A stretch of 64,000 nt of DNA from NCBI RefSeq assembly GCF_018614135.1, contig NZ_JAGGOW010000039.1, positions 1 through 64,000 of the forward strand, read 5' to 3'. Origin of the DNA: Streptomyces sp. ISL-66 (GTDB lineage: Bacteria; Actinomycetota; Actinomycetes; Streptomycetales; Streptomycetaceae). The notes under the pieces were generated by a model. That model was not told the origin of the DNA. It did no database searches and saw only the letters and a program-made list of their open reading frames with translations. Shown here in pieces: positions 51,313-60,701 of this stretch (its first letter is position 1; each line of letters begins with the position of its first letter). A program made the translations under genes and the position numbers.

Positions 51313-52611
51313 ATGAGCTCTCCCGCCGCCGCCCGCTTCGACCGCGGCCACACCGACGACCTGATGTCCTTCCTGACGGCGAGTCCGTCGCAGTACCACG
51401 CCGTGGCCAACGCGGCCGAGCGGCTGGAGAAGGCCGGATTCAGGCAGTTGGCGGAAACGGACGCGTGGGACGCGACTACGGGCGGCAAGTTCGTGACCCG
51501 CGGCGGCGCGATCATCGCCTGGTACGTGCCCGAAGGCGCGGCCGCGCACACCCCGTTCAGGATCGTCGGCGCGCACACCGACTCCCCCAACCTCCGTGTC
51601 AAGCCGCTGCCCGACACCGGTTCGCAGGGCTGGCGGCAGATCGCCGTCGAGGTCTACGGCGGCACGCTCCTCAACACCTGGCTCGACCGGGACCTGGGCC
51701 TGGCCGGGCGGTTGACCCTGCACGACGGCACGGAACGCCTCGTCAACGTCGACCGCGCGCTGATGCGCGTACCCCAGCTCGCCGTCCACCTCGACCGGTC
51801 GGTGAACACCGAGGGCCTCAAGCTCGACAAGCAGCGGCACATGCAGCCGATCTGGGGCCTGGGCGAGGTCCAGGAGGGCGACCTGATCGCCTTCCTGGAG
51901 GACGAGGAGAACCTCCCGCGGGGTTCGGTGGCCGGCTGGGACCTGATGCCCCATTCGATCGAGCCGCCCGCGTACCTGGGCCGGGACCGCGAGTTGATGG
52001 CCGGTCCGCGCCTGGACAACCTGCTGTCGGTGCACGCGGCCGTCGCCGCGCTGGCGGCGGCCTCCACCGTCGAGGGCCTCGACCACATCCCCGTGCTGGC
52101 CGCCTTCGACCACGAGGAGAACGGCTCGCAGTCGGACACCGGCGCGGACGGACCGCTGCTGGGCAACGTGCTGGAACGTTCTGTCTTCTCGCGCGGCGGC
52201 TCCTACGAGGACCGCGCGCGGGCCTTCGCCGGCACCATCTGCCTCTCCTCGGACACCGGCCACGCCGTCCACCCGAACTACGCGGAGCGGCACGACCCCT
52301 CGCACCACCCGCGCGCCAACGGCGGCCCGATCCTGAAGGTCAACGTCAACCAGCGCTACGCCACGGACGGCAGCGGGCGGGCCGTGTTCGTGAAGGCCTG
52401 CGAGCGGGCCGGCGTGCCGTGGCAGACCTTCGTCTCCAACAACTCGATGCCCTGCGGGACGACGATCGGCCCGATCACCGCCGCCCGCCACGGCATCCAG
52501 ACCGTCGACATCGGCGTGGCCATCCTCTCGATGCACAGCGCGCGCGAGCTGTGCGGCGCGGACGACCCGTACCTGCTGGCCAACACGATGCTGGCGTTCC
52601 TCCAGGACTGA
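51313..52611 (+). CDS. M18 family aminopeptidase
   Basis: A 432-aa cytosolic metallo-aminopeptidase (aspartyl aminopeptidase type). Metal ligands and catalytic residues are in GAHTDSPNLRVKPLPDTG, RLDNLLSVHAAV, AFDHEENGSQSDTGADG, SSDTGHAVHPNY and, near the end, SMHSARELCGADD. Family proteins are dodecameric and cleave N-terminal acidic residues. Length is normal. A weak RBS precedes the ATG. It ends at a very strong hairpin. Confidence 0.95.
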   Translation: MSSPAAARFDRGHTDDLMSFLTASPSQYHAVANAAERLEKAGFRQLAETDAWDATTGGKFVTRGGAIIAWYVPEGAAAHTPFRIVGAHTDSPNLRVKPLPDTGSQGWRQIAVEVYGGTLLNTWLDRDLGLAGRLTLHDGTERLVNVDRALMRVPQLAVHLDRSVNTEGLKLDKQRHMQPIWGLGEVQEGDLIAFLEDEENLPRGSVAGWDLMPHSIEPPAYLGRDRELMAGPRLDNLLSVHAAVAALAAASTVEGLDHIPVLAAFDHEENGSQSDTGADGPLLGNVLERSVFSRGGSYEDRARAFAGTICLSSDTGHAVHPNYAERHDPSHHPRANGGPILKVNVNQRYATDGSGRAVFVKACERAGVPWQTFVSNNSMPCGTTIGPITAARHGIQTVDIGVAILSMHSARELCGADDPYLLANTMLAFLQD

Positions 52612-52643
52612 GGCCCCGGTCGCCATGCGGCCCCATACGACGC

Positions 52644-52679
52644 GAAGTGCCCGCCGGGGATCTCCCCGGCGGGCACTTC
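52644..52679. terminator. Strong terminator between convergent genes
   Basis: GAAGTGCCCGCCGGGG and CCCCGGCGGGCACTTC form a perfect 16-bp stem around ATCT, between the M18 peptidase gene and the thioredoxin-NHL gene. Confidence 0.92.
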
Positions 52680-52695
52680 CACATCTCTGCGCGCG

Positions 52696-54561
52696 CTACG
52701 CGTCGAGGCCGGCGAGGACCAGCGGCAGCCGGGTCACTCCCCGCGGGGCGATCCGCACCGGCACCCCCCAGTCCTGCTGGTGGACGTGGCAGGCGGGGTA
52801 CTCGTTCGCCGGGTCGTCGTCACAGGAGGCGGCCATCGCCGAGACGTGCAGGACGCCCTCGGTGACGCCGTCCGCGAGGACCAGGTCCCGGAACAGGTCC
52901 GTCCCGGCCCCCTCCCCCGCGGCGAGCAGCCCGGGCGGGGTCGAGGAGACGAGCAGCCGGGTGGACGGCCCGTAGCGGGTGTCCAGCTTCTGGCCGGCCG
53001 GCGCCTGGAAGACCACGTCGAGGCGGAGCGCGCCGGGGGCCACCTCGGTGGCCTCCCGCTGCGTGCGGTGGGCGACCGCGTCCACGCGTACGGCCTCCTC
53101 CGGGAGGCGCAGCCGGGTCAGCCGGTGCCGGGCGGACTCGACGACCACGATGTCGTCCCCGGCGAGCACGGCGTCACTGGGCTCGCGCAGATCGGTGGCG
53201 AGGGTGGTGACCTGCCCGGTCGCGGGGTCGTACCGCCGCAGGGCGTGGTTGTAGGTGTCGCAGACCGCGACCGAGCCGTCCGGCAGCGCGGTGACCCCGA
53301 GCGGGTGCTGGAGCAGCGCCTGGCCGGCGTCGCCGTCGCGGTGGCCGAAGTCGAAGAGCCCGGTCCCGACGGCGGTGGTGACCGCGTACGCGCGGCGGTC
53401 GCGGTCGCCGTGACCGTCACGGTCCCCGTCACCGTCACGGTCCCCGTCCCGGTGTACGTAGCGCAGGGCGCTCGTCTCGGAGTCGGCGACCCACAGCCGG
53501 TCCTCGGTGGCCGCGAGCCCGGACGGCTGGGCGAACCAGGCCTCGGCCGCCGGCCCGTCGTGCAGCCCCTCGTTGGTCGTCCCGGCGGCGACGGCGACGG
53601 TGTCGCTCTCCGGGTCCCACGTCCACAGCTGGTGGACGCCCGCCATGGCGATCCACACCCGGCCCTGCCACCAGGCCACGTCCCACGGCGAGGACAGGTC
53701 GACTTCGAGGGCCGCCCCGGAGGTCGGGGACCCCTGCCACCACTGGCGCCCGGTCCCGGCGACGGTCTCCACGGCGCCGGTCGCGGGGTCGAAGCGCCGC
53801 AGGGCGTGGTTGACGGTGTCGGCGACGACGACGGTCCCGTCGGGCAGCAGCGCGAGCCCCTGCGGCTCGCTGAAGCTCTCCGCGGTGAAACCGCGCTGCC
53901 CGCTGCCGATGCGCCGCACGACGCTCTCCCCGTCGGCGGCCAGCTCCACCAGCTGGTGCCGCGTCGAATCGGAGACCAGGAAGTTCCCGGACGGCAGCAC
54001 GAGCGCCTTCCCGGGGAACCGCAGCTCACCCGCCACCGGCTCGGGAGCCACGTACGGCCCGTCGCCGCGCCGCAGCGTCCCCTTGGCCTCGTGCTCGGCC
54101 TCCAGCTCCGCGACGAGCCGCGCGATGGCGTGCGCGTGTCCCTCGCCGGCGTGCTGCGCGACGACGTACCCCTCGGGGTCGATCACCACGAGCGTGGGCC
54201 AGGCCCGCACGGCGTACTGCTTCCAGGTCGCCAGCTCGGGATCGTCGAGCACGGGGTGGTGCACCCCGTACCGCTCGACGGCGTCGACGACGGCCCCGTG
54301 CTCGGCCTCGTGCACGAACTTCGGCGAATGCACCCCGATGATCACGACGGTGTCGCGGTGCTTCTCCTCCAGCTCCCGCAATTCGTCGAGCACGTGCAGG
54401 CAGTTCACACAGCAGAAGGTCCAAAAATCCACAACAACGCACTTACCTCGCAGGTCGGCGAGGGTCAGCTCTTTGCCTCCGGTGTTCAGCCAGCCACCCT
54501 TGCCGATCAGCTCGGGGGCACGGACTCGGGCGCGACGGGGTGCGGGCGCGGCAGCATTCAT
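52696..54561 (-). CDS. Thioredoxin domain-NHL repeat protein
   Basis: A 621-aa protein. An N-terminal thioredoxin-like domain (about residues 15-150) has the redox motif FWTFCCVNCLHVL (C-x2-C). The rest forms an NHL-type beta-propeller with repeats such as FSEPQGLALLPDGTVVVADT and LQHPLGVTALPDGSVAVCDT, and a C-terminal strand-rich domain with two Cys. No signal peptide. This resembles the NHLRC2-like family, conserved from bacteria to animals, with unknown biochemical role. A Gly-Asp-Arg repeat (GDRDGDGDRDGHGDRD) lengthens one propeller loop. Convergent with the M18 gene. Confidence 0.92.
   Translation of the reverse strand: MNAAAPAPRRARVRAPELIGKGGWLNTGGKELTLADLRGKCVVVDFWTFCCVNCLHVLDELRELEEKHRDTVVIIGVHSPKFVHEAEHGAVVDAVERYGVHHPVLDDPELATWKQYAVRAWPTLVVIDPEGYVVAQHAGEGHAHAIARLVAELEAEHEAKGTLRRGDGPYVAPEPVAGELRFPGKALVLPSGNFLVSDSTRHQLVELAADGESVVRRIGSGQRGFTAESFSEPQGLALLPDGTVVVADTVNHALRRFDPATGAVETVAGTGRQWWQGSPTSGAALEVDLSSPWDVAWWQGRVWIAMAGVHQLWTWDPESDTVAVAAGTTNEGLHDGPAAEAWFAQPSGLAATEDRLWVADSETSALRYVHRDGDRDGDGDRDGHGDRDRRAYAVTTAVGTGLFDFGHRDGDAGQALLQHPLGVTALPDGSVAVCDTYNHALRRYDPATGQVTTLATDLREPSDAVLAGDDIVVVESARHRLTRLRLPEEAVRVDAVAHRTQREATEVAPGALRLDVVFQAPAGQKLDTRYGPSTRLLVSSTPPGLLAAGEGAGTDLFRDLVLADGVTEGVLHVSAMAASCDDDPANEYPACHVHQQDWGVPVRIAPRGVTRLPLVLAGLDA
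53407..53453. repeat. 18-bp tandem repeat encoding Gly/Asp/Arg
   Basis: Two copies of ACCGTCACGGTCCCCGTC with flanking partial copies, in frame on the minus strand in a loop of the NHL propeller. Confidence 0.85.
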
Positions 54562-54663
54562 GCCCCAAGGGTGCCACCCCGCCCCACGTGCACCCCTCGG
54601 GGTGACGACGTCGGCGGGGGCCCCGTGGGACGCTGGGCGCAGGCAGCGAAGGAGGCATCAGGC

Positions 54664-55218
54664 ATGACCACCGCGCACGACTACAGCGAGGGCATCGATC
54701 CCGAGTACGCGCTGAAGTACGCCGTCCAGCACTGGAGCGGGGACCGCGCCGAGATCGTCGAAGGGATCATCGACACCGTGACACCGAACTGGGCGCACGA
54801 GCGGGCCGCCAAGCTCGTACGGCGCCAGATCGCGGCTCGGGTGGACGAGCTCGGATGCCTGGAAGGCTCGGGAAACCTTGACCTGCCGGGATCGTCGAAC
54901 TGGTACATCCCTGATATCGCAGTTGTCCCCGAGGAACTCACGTACGGCGACGGGCCACTAGTACCCGATCAAACACTGCTGATCGTCGAGATCACCTCGG
55001 AGTCCAACGCCGAGACCGACCGCGTCGTCAAGCGCAGGCGGTACGCCGAGTACGGGGCCCCGCTGTACCTCCTGGTCGACCGGATGGAGAAGACCGTCAC
55101 CCTGTTCGCCGAGCCCGGCCGGCTCGGCTACACGAAGGTCGACGGCCCGCACCCCTTCGGTACGCCGGTCCGGCTTCCGGAGCCCTTCGCGCTGGACCTC
55201 GACACCAGCGGGCTCTGA
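54664..55218 (+). CDS. Uma2-family (PD-(D/E)XK-like) nuclease
   Basis: A 184-aa soluble protein of the Uma2 (DUF820) family. The core has the divided nuclease motif: YIPDIAVVPEE (Asp), LLIVEITSESN (Glu-x-Thr), then VVKRRRYAEYGAPLYLLVD (Lys). Uma2 proteins are widespread in Streptomyces and are presumed nucleases of unknown target. The ATG at 54664 follows GAAGGAGG. It is divergent from the thioredoxin-NHL gene. A repeat cluster of hairpins follows at 55243-55281. Confidence 0.92.
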   Translation: MTTAHDYSEGIDPEYALKYAVQHWSGDRAEIVEGIIDTVTPNWAHERAAKLVRRQIAARVDELGCLEGSGNLDLPGSSNWYIPDIAVVPEELTYGDGPLVPDQTLLIVEITSESNAETDRVVKRRRYAEYGAPLYLLVDRMEKTVTLFAEPGRLGYTKVDGPHPFGTPVRLPEPFALDLDTSGL

Positions 55219-55242
55219 GCCACCGCGTGCCCGGCCGTCCCG

Positions 55243-55281
55243 GCCCGACGGCCGGGCCCGACGGCCGGGCCCGACGGCCGG
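55243..55281. repeat. 13-bp tandem repeat, hairpin-forming
   Basis: Three exact copies of GCCCGACGGCCGG directly after the Uma2 gene. Each unit is nearly self-complementary, and neighbouring CCGGCCGTCCCGG on the left adds another arm. Probably a terminator that has expanded by slippage. Confidence 0.85.
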
Positions 55282-55336
55282 GCCGGTAGGCCGGGTCAGC
55301 CGGGGAGGGCGCTCAGGCGCGCAGCCGGGACTGACA

Positions 55337-56137
55337 TCAGGCTCCGAAGGAGTGGAGGGAGCGGACGAGGGACGCGACGAAGGCGTCCCGGCGCTCGGGT
55401 GTCAGGAGGTCCAGGGAGAGGTACGGGTTGAGGTCTTCCAGTTCGACCAGGAGGAGCTCGCCGGAGGGGGCGCGGCAGGCGTCCACGCGCTGGATGCCGT
55501 GGTCGAGGGTGTTCCAGGCGACGAAGGTGCGGGCGAAGGCCAGGTCGGCCGGGGTGGGCTCGTACGGGGTCAGTTCCCAGCGGCGGGACGGGTCAGGGGC
55601 GTACAGGGCGTACTGGAAGGCGTCGTCGAGGAAGTAGAAGGACACCTCGTACGCGAAGTCCACGCGCGGCTGGATCAGGAACTCGCCCGGCGCGCAGTCC
55701 GGGTGCGGGGTGAAGGCCAGGCCTATCGAGTCCGCGCCCCGTTTGGGCTTCACCGCGTACGTGGGCGAGGGCGGGAGGAGCGGCAGGTGCGCCGGGTCGT
55801 CGACCGTGGGGATGACCGGCAGGCCGGCCGCCGTCAGGTCCAGGAGGTACTGCTTGCCCGCCATGTCGCCGCGGCCGGTGAGCGGGTTGTAGACGCGGGT
55901 GCCGGTGGCGAGGGCCGCCGCGCGGAAGGAGTCGTGGGCCTCCTGGTAGTGGATGACCGGGCCGCTGTTGCGGACGATCACGGTGTCGAAGGCCGGCATC
56001 AGGCGCTGCGCGTCGAGCGGGTGGCACAGGGCCAGGTCGAAGTGCTCGCGCAGGCGCGAGGTGAGGAAGATGTCCTCGTCGCAGTAGCGGCGGCCGCGCG
56101 CCGGGTACGCCAGGTCGGTCACGTAGAGGAGAGGCAT
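55337..56137 (-). CDS. ATP-grasp-like protein
   Basis: A 266-aa soluble protein with ATP-grasp features: a Rossmann-like N-terminus (LLYVTDLAYPARGRRYCDE), a central region with GRGDMAGKQYLLDLTAAGLP and VKPKRGADSIGLAF, and acidic residues for Mg-ATP near the end (LLVELEDLNPYLSLDLL). Such proteins ligate carboxylates to amines or phosphates. It resembles the hypothetical ATP-grasp proteins that act alone in streptomycetes; the substrate is not evident. Divergent from the LURP-one gene with about 32 bases between starts. Confidence 0.82.
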   Translation of the reverse strand: MPLLYVTDLAYPARGRRYCDEDIFLTSRLREHFDLALCHPLDAQRLMPAFDTVIVRNSGPVIHYQEAHDSFRAAALATGTRVYNPLTGRGDMAGKQYLLDLTAAGLPVIPTVDDPAHLPLLPPSPTYAVKPKRGADSIGLAFTPHPDCAPGEFLIQPRVDFAYEVSFYFLDDAFQYALYAPDPSRRWELTPYEPTPADLAFARTFVAWNTLDHGIQRVDACRAPSGELLLVELEDLNPYLSLDLLTPERRDAFVASLVRSLHSFGA

Positions 56138-56169
56138 GGCGGCAACCTATCGCGGGCAGCGATGACGGC

Positions 56170-56676
56170 ATGAAATACCTGGTTCGCGACAAACTGCTGG
56201 CCCTCGGGGACGACTACTGGATCGAGGACGAGGACGGCCGCCACGCCTTCCTCGTCGACGGGAAGGCGCTGCGGCTGCGCGACACCCTGGAGCTGAAGGA
56301 TCCGGACGGGCAGATCCTGATCACGCTGCGGGAGAGGTTCTTCGGCTTCCGCGACGCGATGACGCTGGAGCGGGACGACCGGCGGCTCGCGGTGATCCGC
56401 AAGAAGCGCTTCTCGCTGCTGCGCAACCACTACCTCGTCACCCTCAACGAGGGCACCGAGCTCGACATCAGCGGCCGGATCCTGGACCGGGAGTTCAAGG
56501 TCGAGTACGACGGGGAGCTCCTCGCGCTCGTCTCCCGCCAGTGGTACCGGATCCGCGAGACGTACGCCGTGGACGTGATCCGCGAGGACACGGACGCCTC
56601 GCTGCTGATCGCCGTCGCCGTGTGCGTGATCCGGATGGCGGAGAAGGAGCGCGAGGGACCGGACCCCGAACAGTGA
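56170..56676 (+). CDS. LURP-one-related (Tubby C-terminal-like) protein
   Basis: A 168-aa protein of the LURP-one-related family (DUF567). The repeated beta-strand pattern is clear: MKYLVRDKLLALGDDYWIED, LRLRDTLELKDPDGQIL, AVIRKKRFSLLRNHY, and GRILDREFKVEYDG, ending in a hydrophobic helix (ASLLIAVAVCVIRMA). The fold is a 12-stranded barrel around a central helix, thought to bind membrane lipids. Function in bacteria unknown. Length is complete for the family. Confidence 0.9.
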   Translation: MKYLVRDKLLALGDDYWIEDEDGRHAFLVDGKALRLRDTLELKDPDGQILITLRERFFGFRDAMTLERDDRRLAVIRKKRFSLLRNHYLVTLNEGTELDISGRILDREFKVEYDGELLALVSRQWYRIRETYAVDVIREDTDASLLIAVAVCVIRMAEKEREGPDPEQ

Positions 56677-56723
56677 GGAGCGGACCGCCGGAGCCGGGGA
56701 CCGGACCGGGGGCCGGGGCCGTC

Positions 56724-57503
56724 TCAGAGCGCCAGGCGGCGGTCCTTCAGGGCCGGGAACTGCTCGCGGGTCCGGGCGACCTTCGCCGGGTCGAGGTCCA
56801 CGGTCAGGACCTCCTCCCCGGGGCCCGCCTCCGCCAGGACCTCGCCCCACGGGTCGACGACCAGGCTGTGGCCGGCCTGTTCCACGCCCGCGTGGGTGCC
56901 CGCCAGCCCGCACGCGAGGACGTAGCTCTGGTCCTCTACGGCCCGCGCGCGGCTCAGGAGGGTCCAGTGGGAGCGGCGGCGGGCGGGCCAGCCCGCGGCG
57001 ACGACCATGGTCGTCGCCCCGGCGTCGACCAGCCCGCGGAACAGCTCCGGGAAGCGCAGGTCGTAGCAGGTGGCGATGCCGAGGGTCTGCTCCGGCAGGA
57101 CCACGGTGGTCAGGGAGTCGCCGGCGGACATCAGGACGGCCTCGCCCTGGTCGAAGCCGAAGCGGTGGATCTTGCGGTACGTGGCCGCGAGTTCGCCCGT
57201 CGGGGAGAGGACGAGGGTGGTGTTGTAGAGCGATCCGTCGCCCGCGCGCTCCACGACGGAACCGGCGTGCAGCCAGACGCCGGCGTCCCGGGCCGCCTTG
57301 GACATGGCCTCGTAGGTCGGGCCGTCCAGCGGCTCCGCTTCCGTCTCGAACTGTTCGTAGGCGAAGGCGCCCACGGTCCACAGTTCGGGGAGGACGACGA
57401 GGTCGCTGCCCGCCTGTTCGCGCACGAGCTCTGCGGCGCGGGAGCGGCGGGAAACCACCGACTCCCCGTCGTTCACCGCGATTTGGATCAGGGAAGCGCG
57501 CAC
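56724..57503 (-). CDS. Carbon-nitrogen hydrolase (nitrilase superfamily)
   Basis: A 259-aa cytosolic amidase of the nitrilase superfamily. The catalytic triad is visible: Glu in LVVLPELWTVGAF, Lys in ATYRKIHRFGFD and Cys in GIATCYDLRFPELF. The overall layout resembles omega-amidase or deaminated-glutathione amidase (Nit1-like) proteins. Start is GTG at 57503. No obvious operon partner; divergent from the maleylpyruvate isomerase-like gene. Confidence 0.93.
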   Translation of the reverse strand: MRASLIQIAVNDGESVVSRRSRAAELVREQAGSDLVVLPELWTVGAFAYEQFETEAEPLDGPTYEAMSKAARDAGVWLHAGSVVERAGDGSLYNTTLVLSPTGELAATYRKIHRFGFDQGEAVLMSAGDSLTTVVLPEQTLGIATCYDLRFPELFRGLVDAGATTMVVAAGWPARRRSHWTLLSRARAVEDQSYVLACGLAGTHAGVEQAGHSLVVDPWGEVLAEAGPGEEVLTVDLDPAKVARTREQFPALKDRRLAL

Positions 57504-57661
57504 GGTACCACCGTCCTGGCGTTCAAGCCGTCAACTCGGGCCTACGATCGTCACACGAAAGCACTGCCGGGGTGCTCACCGGCAGCGTAGTTTTGAAGCC
57601 ATTGCACAAGCTTCCAGAACGCGCCACCAACGCGCCAATGAACAGCACGCGAGGGGTCCCG

Positions 57662-58492
57662 TTGACCGTCCATCCGCATCCGAGTCTTCAGCCCTATGCC
57701 GACGCGTGGACGCACTCCATCGAGGCGATATCCGAGCTGGTCCTTCCGTTGACGGAGGGCGAGTGGAACCGGGCGACGCCCTGCCCCAACTGGTCGGTGC
57801 GCGACGTCGTGTCCCACATCATCGGCATCGAATGCGAGCAGCTCGGTGACCCGCGGCCGATCCACACCCTGCCGAGGGACCTGCGGCACGTGGTCGACGA
57901 GTTCAGCCGGTACATGGAGGTCCAGGTCGACGTACGGCGCCACCACACGGCGCCGGAGATGACCTCGGAGCTGGAGTACACGGTCATCCGCCGCTCCCGG
58001 CAGCTGCGGAACGAGAAGCGGGATCCGGACACGATCGTGCGCGGACCGCTGGGCGAGCCGGCGACGCTGGAGCACTCGCTGCGGCTGCGCGCGTTCGACG
58101 TGTGGATGCACGAGCAGGACCTGCGGACGGCGCTGGGGGTGCCGGGGAACTGGGACTCGCCCGGCGCGTACGTGTCGCGCGACGTCCTGCTGGCCGGGCT
58201 GCCGAAGGTGGTCGCGAAGAAGGCGGGCGCGCCCGCGAACTCGGCCGTCGTCATCGACGTGCACGGGGCGCTGGAGTTCATGCGGACCGTACGGGTCGAC
58301 GCGGAGGGGCGGGGCACCATCGACAAGGCCCCGTCGCTGGGCCCGGCCGTGACGCTGACCCTGGACTGGGAGACGTACGTGCGCCTTGCGGGCGGGCGGG
58401 TACGGCCGCACGCCGTCGGCGACCGCGTGAAGGTGGAGGGTGACCCGGCCCTGGCCGAGGCGATCCTGGCCCACTTCTCGGTGACGCCGTGA
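57662..58492 (+). CDS. Maleylpyruvate isomerase-like (MDMPI) family protein
   Basis: A 276-aa protein. The N-terminal DinB-like domain binds metal through His: LTEGEWNRATPCPNWSVRDV followed by VSHIIGIE. The segment HSLRLRAFDVWMHEQDLRTA belongs to the same fold. A C-terminal sterol-carrier-like domain follows (about 180-270; ALEFMRTVRVDAEG). Related proteins use mycothiol or similar thiols as cofactors. TTG at 57662 is proposed as start because GAGGGG lies 6 bases upstream and the protein then begins at the family's usual TVHPHPSLQPYADAW; ATG 57638 would add eight residues but has no ribosome-binding site. Confidence 0.85.
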   Translation: MTVHPHPSLQPYADAWTHSIEAISELVLPLTEGEWNRATPCPNWSVRDVVSHIIGIECEQLGDPRPIHTLPRDLRHVVDEFSRYMEVQVDVRRHHTAPEMTSELEYTVIRRSRQLRNEKRDPDTIVRGPLGEPATLEHSLRLRAFDVWMHEQDLRTALGVPGNWDSPGAYVSRDVLLAGLPKVVAKKAGAPANSAVVIDVHGALEFMRTVRVDAEGRGTIDKAPSLGPAVTLTLDWETYVRLAGGRVRPHAVGDRVKVEGDPALAEAILAHFSVTP

Positions 58493-58560
58493 CGTCGTGA
58501 GCCGTGCGGCCGTGACGTCGTGAGCCGCGGTCGGGGTCGCGGTCGCGGTCGGCCGCAGGG

Positions 58561-59991
58561 CTAACAGGCTCGTGCCGGGCTGGTGTCGGGCGCGGTCCCG
58601 GCCGCGGCGTCGACGCCAAACACAGCTTCGGCGTCGGCGTCGGCCGCCCGGCCCTGGGCCGGCAGCGCGGAGGCCCGGACGCGCTCGTGGTCGCGGTCCC
58701 GTTCGCGGGACAGCGCGCGGGCGCGCAGGCGCAGGATCTGGCTGGTGCCCAGGACCTCCAAGACGAAGACGGACGAGAACGCGACGCGGTAGTCGTCCCC
58801 CGTCGCGTCGAGCAGCAGCCCCACCACCAGCAGGGTCGTCATCGACGCGATGAAACCGCCCATGTTGGTGATTCCGGAGGCCGTGCCCTGACGTTCCGCC
58901 GGGTTGGCCGGGCGGGCGAAGTCGAAGCCGATCATCGACGCCGGGCCGCAGCCGCCGAGCACCAGGCAGAGCGCGATCAGCAGCCACATCGGCGCGTGGT
59001 CCCCCGGGTAGGCCAGGACCGAGCCCCACAGCAGCGCGGTGGCGGCGACCGTGCCCAGGGCGAGGGGGATCCGCGCCGACTGCCGCCGGCCCACGACCTG
59101 CCCGTAGATCAGGCCGAGCGCCATGTTCGAGGCGACGACCAGCGTCAGCAGCCCGCCCGCCGTGGTGCGCGATAGCCCCTGCGCCTCGACGAGGAACGGC
59201 ATGCCCCACAGCAGCAGGAACACCATCGCCGGGAACTGGGTCGTGAAGTGCACCCACAGACCGAGCTTGGTCCCGGGCTCCTTCCAGGAGTCCGCGATCT
59301 GGCGGCGTACGAAGCCTCCCGCCCCGGCCCGTCCGGCCGAGGCGGGCGCGGACAGGGACGCGGACAGGGACGCCGACGCGGGCTCGTGGCCCTCGGGGTG
59401 GTCGCGCAGGAACAGCACGAGCGGGACCAGGACGATCAGTCCCGCCACCGCACTGCCCGCCAACGCGGGCACCCAGCCGACCCCGTGCAGTACGGGGGCC
59501 AGCACCAGCGTCGAGACCAGGTTGCCCGCCATCCCGACCAGGCCGGCCAGCTGCGCCATCAGCGGGGCTCGGCGGGCCGGGAACCAGCGGGTCCCGAGCC
59601 GCAGCACGGAGATGAAGGTCATGGCGTCGCCGCAGCCCAGCAGGGCTCGGGCGGCCAGGGCCATCCCGTAGGAGGGGGAGAGCGCGAAGCCGATCTGCCC
59701 TGCCGTGAAGAGCACGGCGCCCAGGGTGAGCACCTTCTTGGTGCCGAGCCGGTCCACCATCAGGCCTACGGGTATCTGCATGCCCGCGTAGACCAGCAGT
59801 TGGAGGAGGGAGAAGGTGGCCAGCGCGGAGGCGTTCACGTGGAAGCGGTCGGCCGCCTCCAGGCCGGCGACGCCGAGGCTGGTGCGGAAGATGACCGCCA
59901 CGAAGTAGACGGCGACACCGATCGACCAGACGATCACCGCGCGGCGCCCGCCCACCGGGTCCTTGGCGACGGGAACGGCGGTCGGGCTCAT
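58561..59991 (-). CDS. MFS transporter
   Basis: A 476-aa major facilitator with twelve helices. Hallmarks are VGLMVDRLGTKKVLTLGAVL in loop 2-3 and GLIYGQVVGRRQSARIP in the second half. A Ser/Ala-rich repeat (SASLSASLSAPASAG) sits in the central cytoplasmic loop, and the C-terminal tail is long and Ala/Asp-rich. Resembles nitrate/hexuronate-like or OPA-type carriers, substrate unknown. The ATG overlaps the stop of the GntR gene (ATGA), so regulator and transporter are co-translated. Confidence 0.9.
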   Translation of the reverse strand: MSPTAVPVAKDPVGGRRAVIVWSIGVAVYFVAVIFRTSLGVAGLEAADRFHVNASALATFSLLQLLVYAGMQIPVGLMVDRLGTKKVLTLGAVLFTAGQIGFALSPSYGMALAARALLGCGDAMTFISVLRLGTRWFPARRAPLMAQLAGLVGMAGNLVSTLVLAPVLHGVGWVPALAGSAVAGLIVLVPLVLFLRDHPEGHEPASASLSASLSAPASAGRAGAGGFVRRQIADSWKEPGTKLGLWVHFTTQFPAMVFLLLWGMPFLVEAQGLSRTTAGGLLTLVVASNMALGLIYGQVVGRRQSARIPLALGTVAATALLWGSVLAYPGDHAPMWLLIALCLVLGGCGPASMIGFDFARPANPAERQGTASGITNMGGFIASMTTLLVVGLLLDATGDDYRVAFSSVFVLEVLGTSQILRLRARALSRERDRDHERVRASALPAQGRAADADAEAVFGVDAAAGTAPDTSPARAC

Positions 59992-60644
59992 CGGGCGGAC
60001 CCCCGCACCAGCTCCGCGACCCGGCTCACGTGCGCGCGTACCGCCGCGGCGGCCGTGTCGGCGTCGCCCGCGCGCAGAGCCTCGAGGATCTCCGCGTGCT
60101 CGGCGAGCGTCCGCTCCACCCGCTCGGGGTGCGCGTGCAGCAGGGCGACGCCCATGCGCAGCTGGCGGTCGCGCAGCTGGTCGTAGAGGCGGCACAGGAT
60201 CTGGTTGCCGGCGCTGCGCACGATCTCCGCGTGGAAGGCCCGGTCGGCGGCCATCATCGCGCCGAGCTCACCCGCGGCGCCGAGGCGGCGCTGCTCCTCG
60301 ACCAGTTCCGCGAGCCGGTCCAGCAGGCCGGGCGGGGCGGGCACGGCCCGTCGGACGCTGAACTCCTCGACCAGCAGCCGGGTTTCGATCACGTCCGAGA
60401 TCTCCTGGACGGAGACCGGGAGGACGAGCGCACCCTTCTTCGGGTACAGCTTGAGCAGCCCCTCCGTTTCGAGGCGCAGCAGCGCCTCGCGGACCGGCGT
60501 GCGGGAGACGCCCACGGAGGCCGCGAGCTCGCCTTCCGTCAGCAGTGTGCCGCCCTCGTAGCGTCGTTCGAGCACGCCCTGTTTGACGTGCTGGTAGACC
60601 CGTTCGGCAGCGGTCACGGTGGGGGTGACGGTGGCTGATGGCAT
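59988..60644 (-). CDS. GntR-family (FadR/VanR-like) regulator
   Basis: A 218-aa regulator. The winged helix-turn-helix at about residues 12-78 contains TEGELAASVGVSRTPVREAL and LRLETEGLLKLYPKKGALVL. The FCD ligand domain at about 85-210 has the metal-binding positions around ISDVIETRLLVEE, DRAFHAEIVRSAGN and HAEILEALRAGD. It probably regulates itself and the coupled MFS gene in response to a carboxylate. TATCCT lies 7 bases before the ATG, so the mRNA may be leaderless; nearby TGTATC could be part of an operator. Confidence 0.92.
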   Translation of the reverse strand: MPSATVTPTVTAAERVYQHVKQGVLERRYEGGTLLTEGELAASVGVSRTPVREALLRLETEGLLKLYPKKGALVLPVSVQEISDVIETRLLVEEFSVRRAVPAPPGLLDRLAELVEEQRRLGAAGELGAMMAADRAFHAEIVRSAGNQILCRLYDQLRDRQLRMGVALLHAHPERVERTLAEHAEILEALRAGDADTAAAAVRAHVSRVAELVRGSAR

Positions 60645-60701
60645 GCGCACAGGATAGATACAACAGGGGTGCGGGCCGGGCACGGTCCAGGATGTGGACC
60701 T

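Noticed and set aside
52780-55218. An 812-codon plus-strand frame running into the Uma2 gene
   Set aside because: Only the last 184 codons match a family and have a ribosome-binding site at 54664; the rest is antisense to the thioredoxin-NHL gene.
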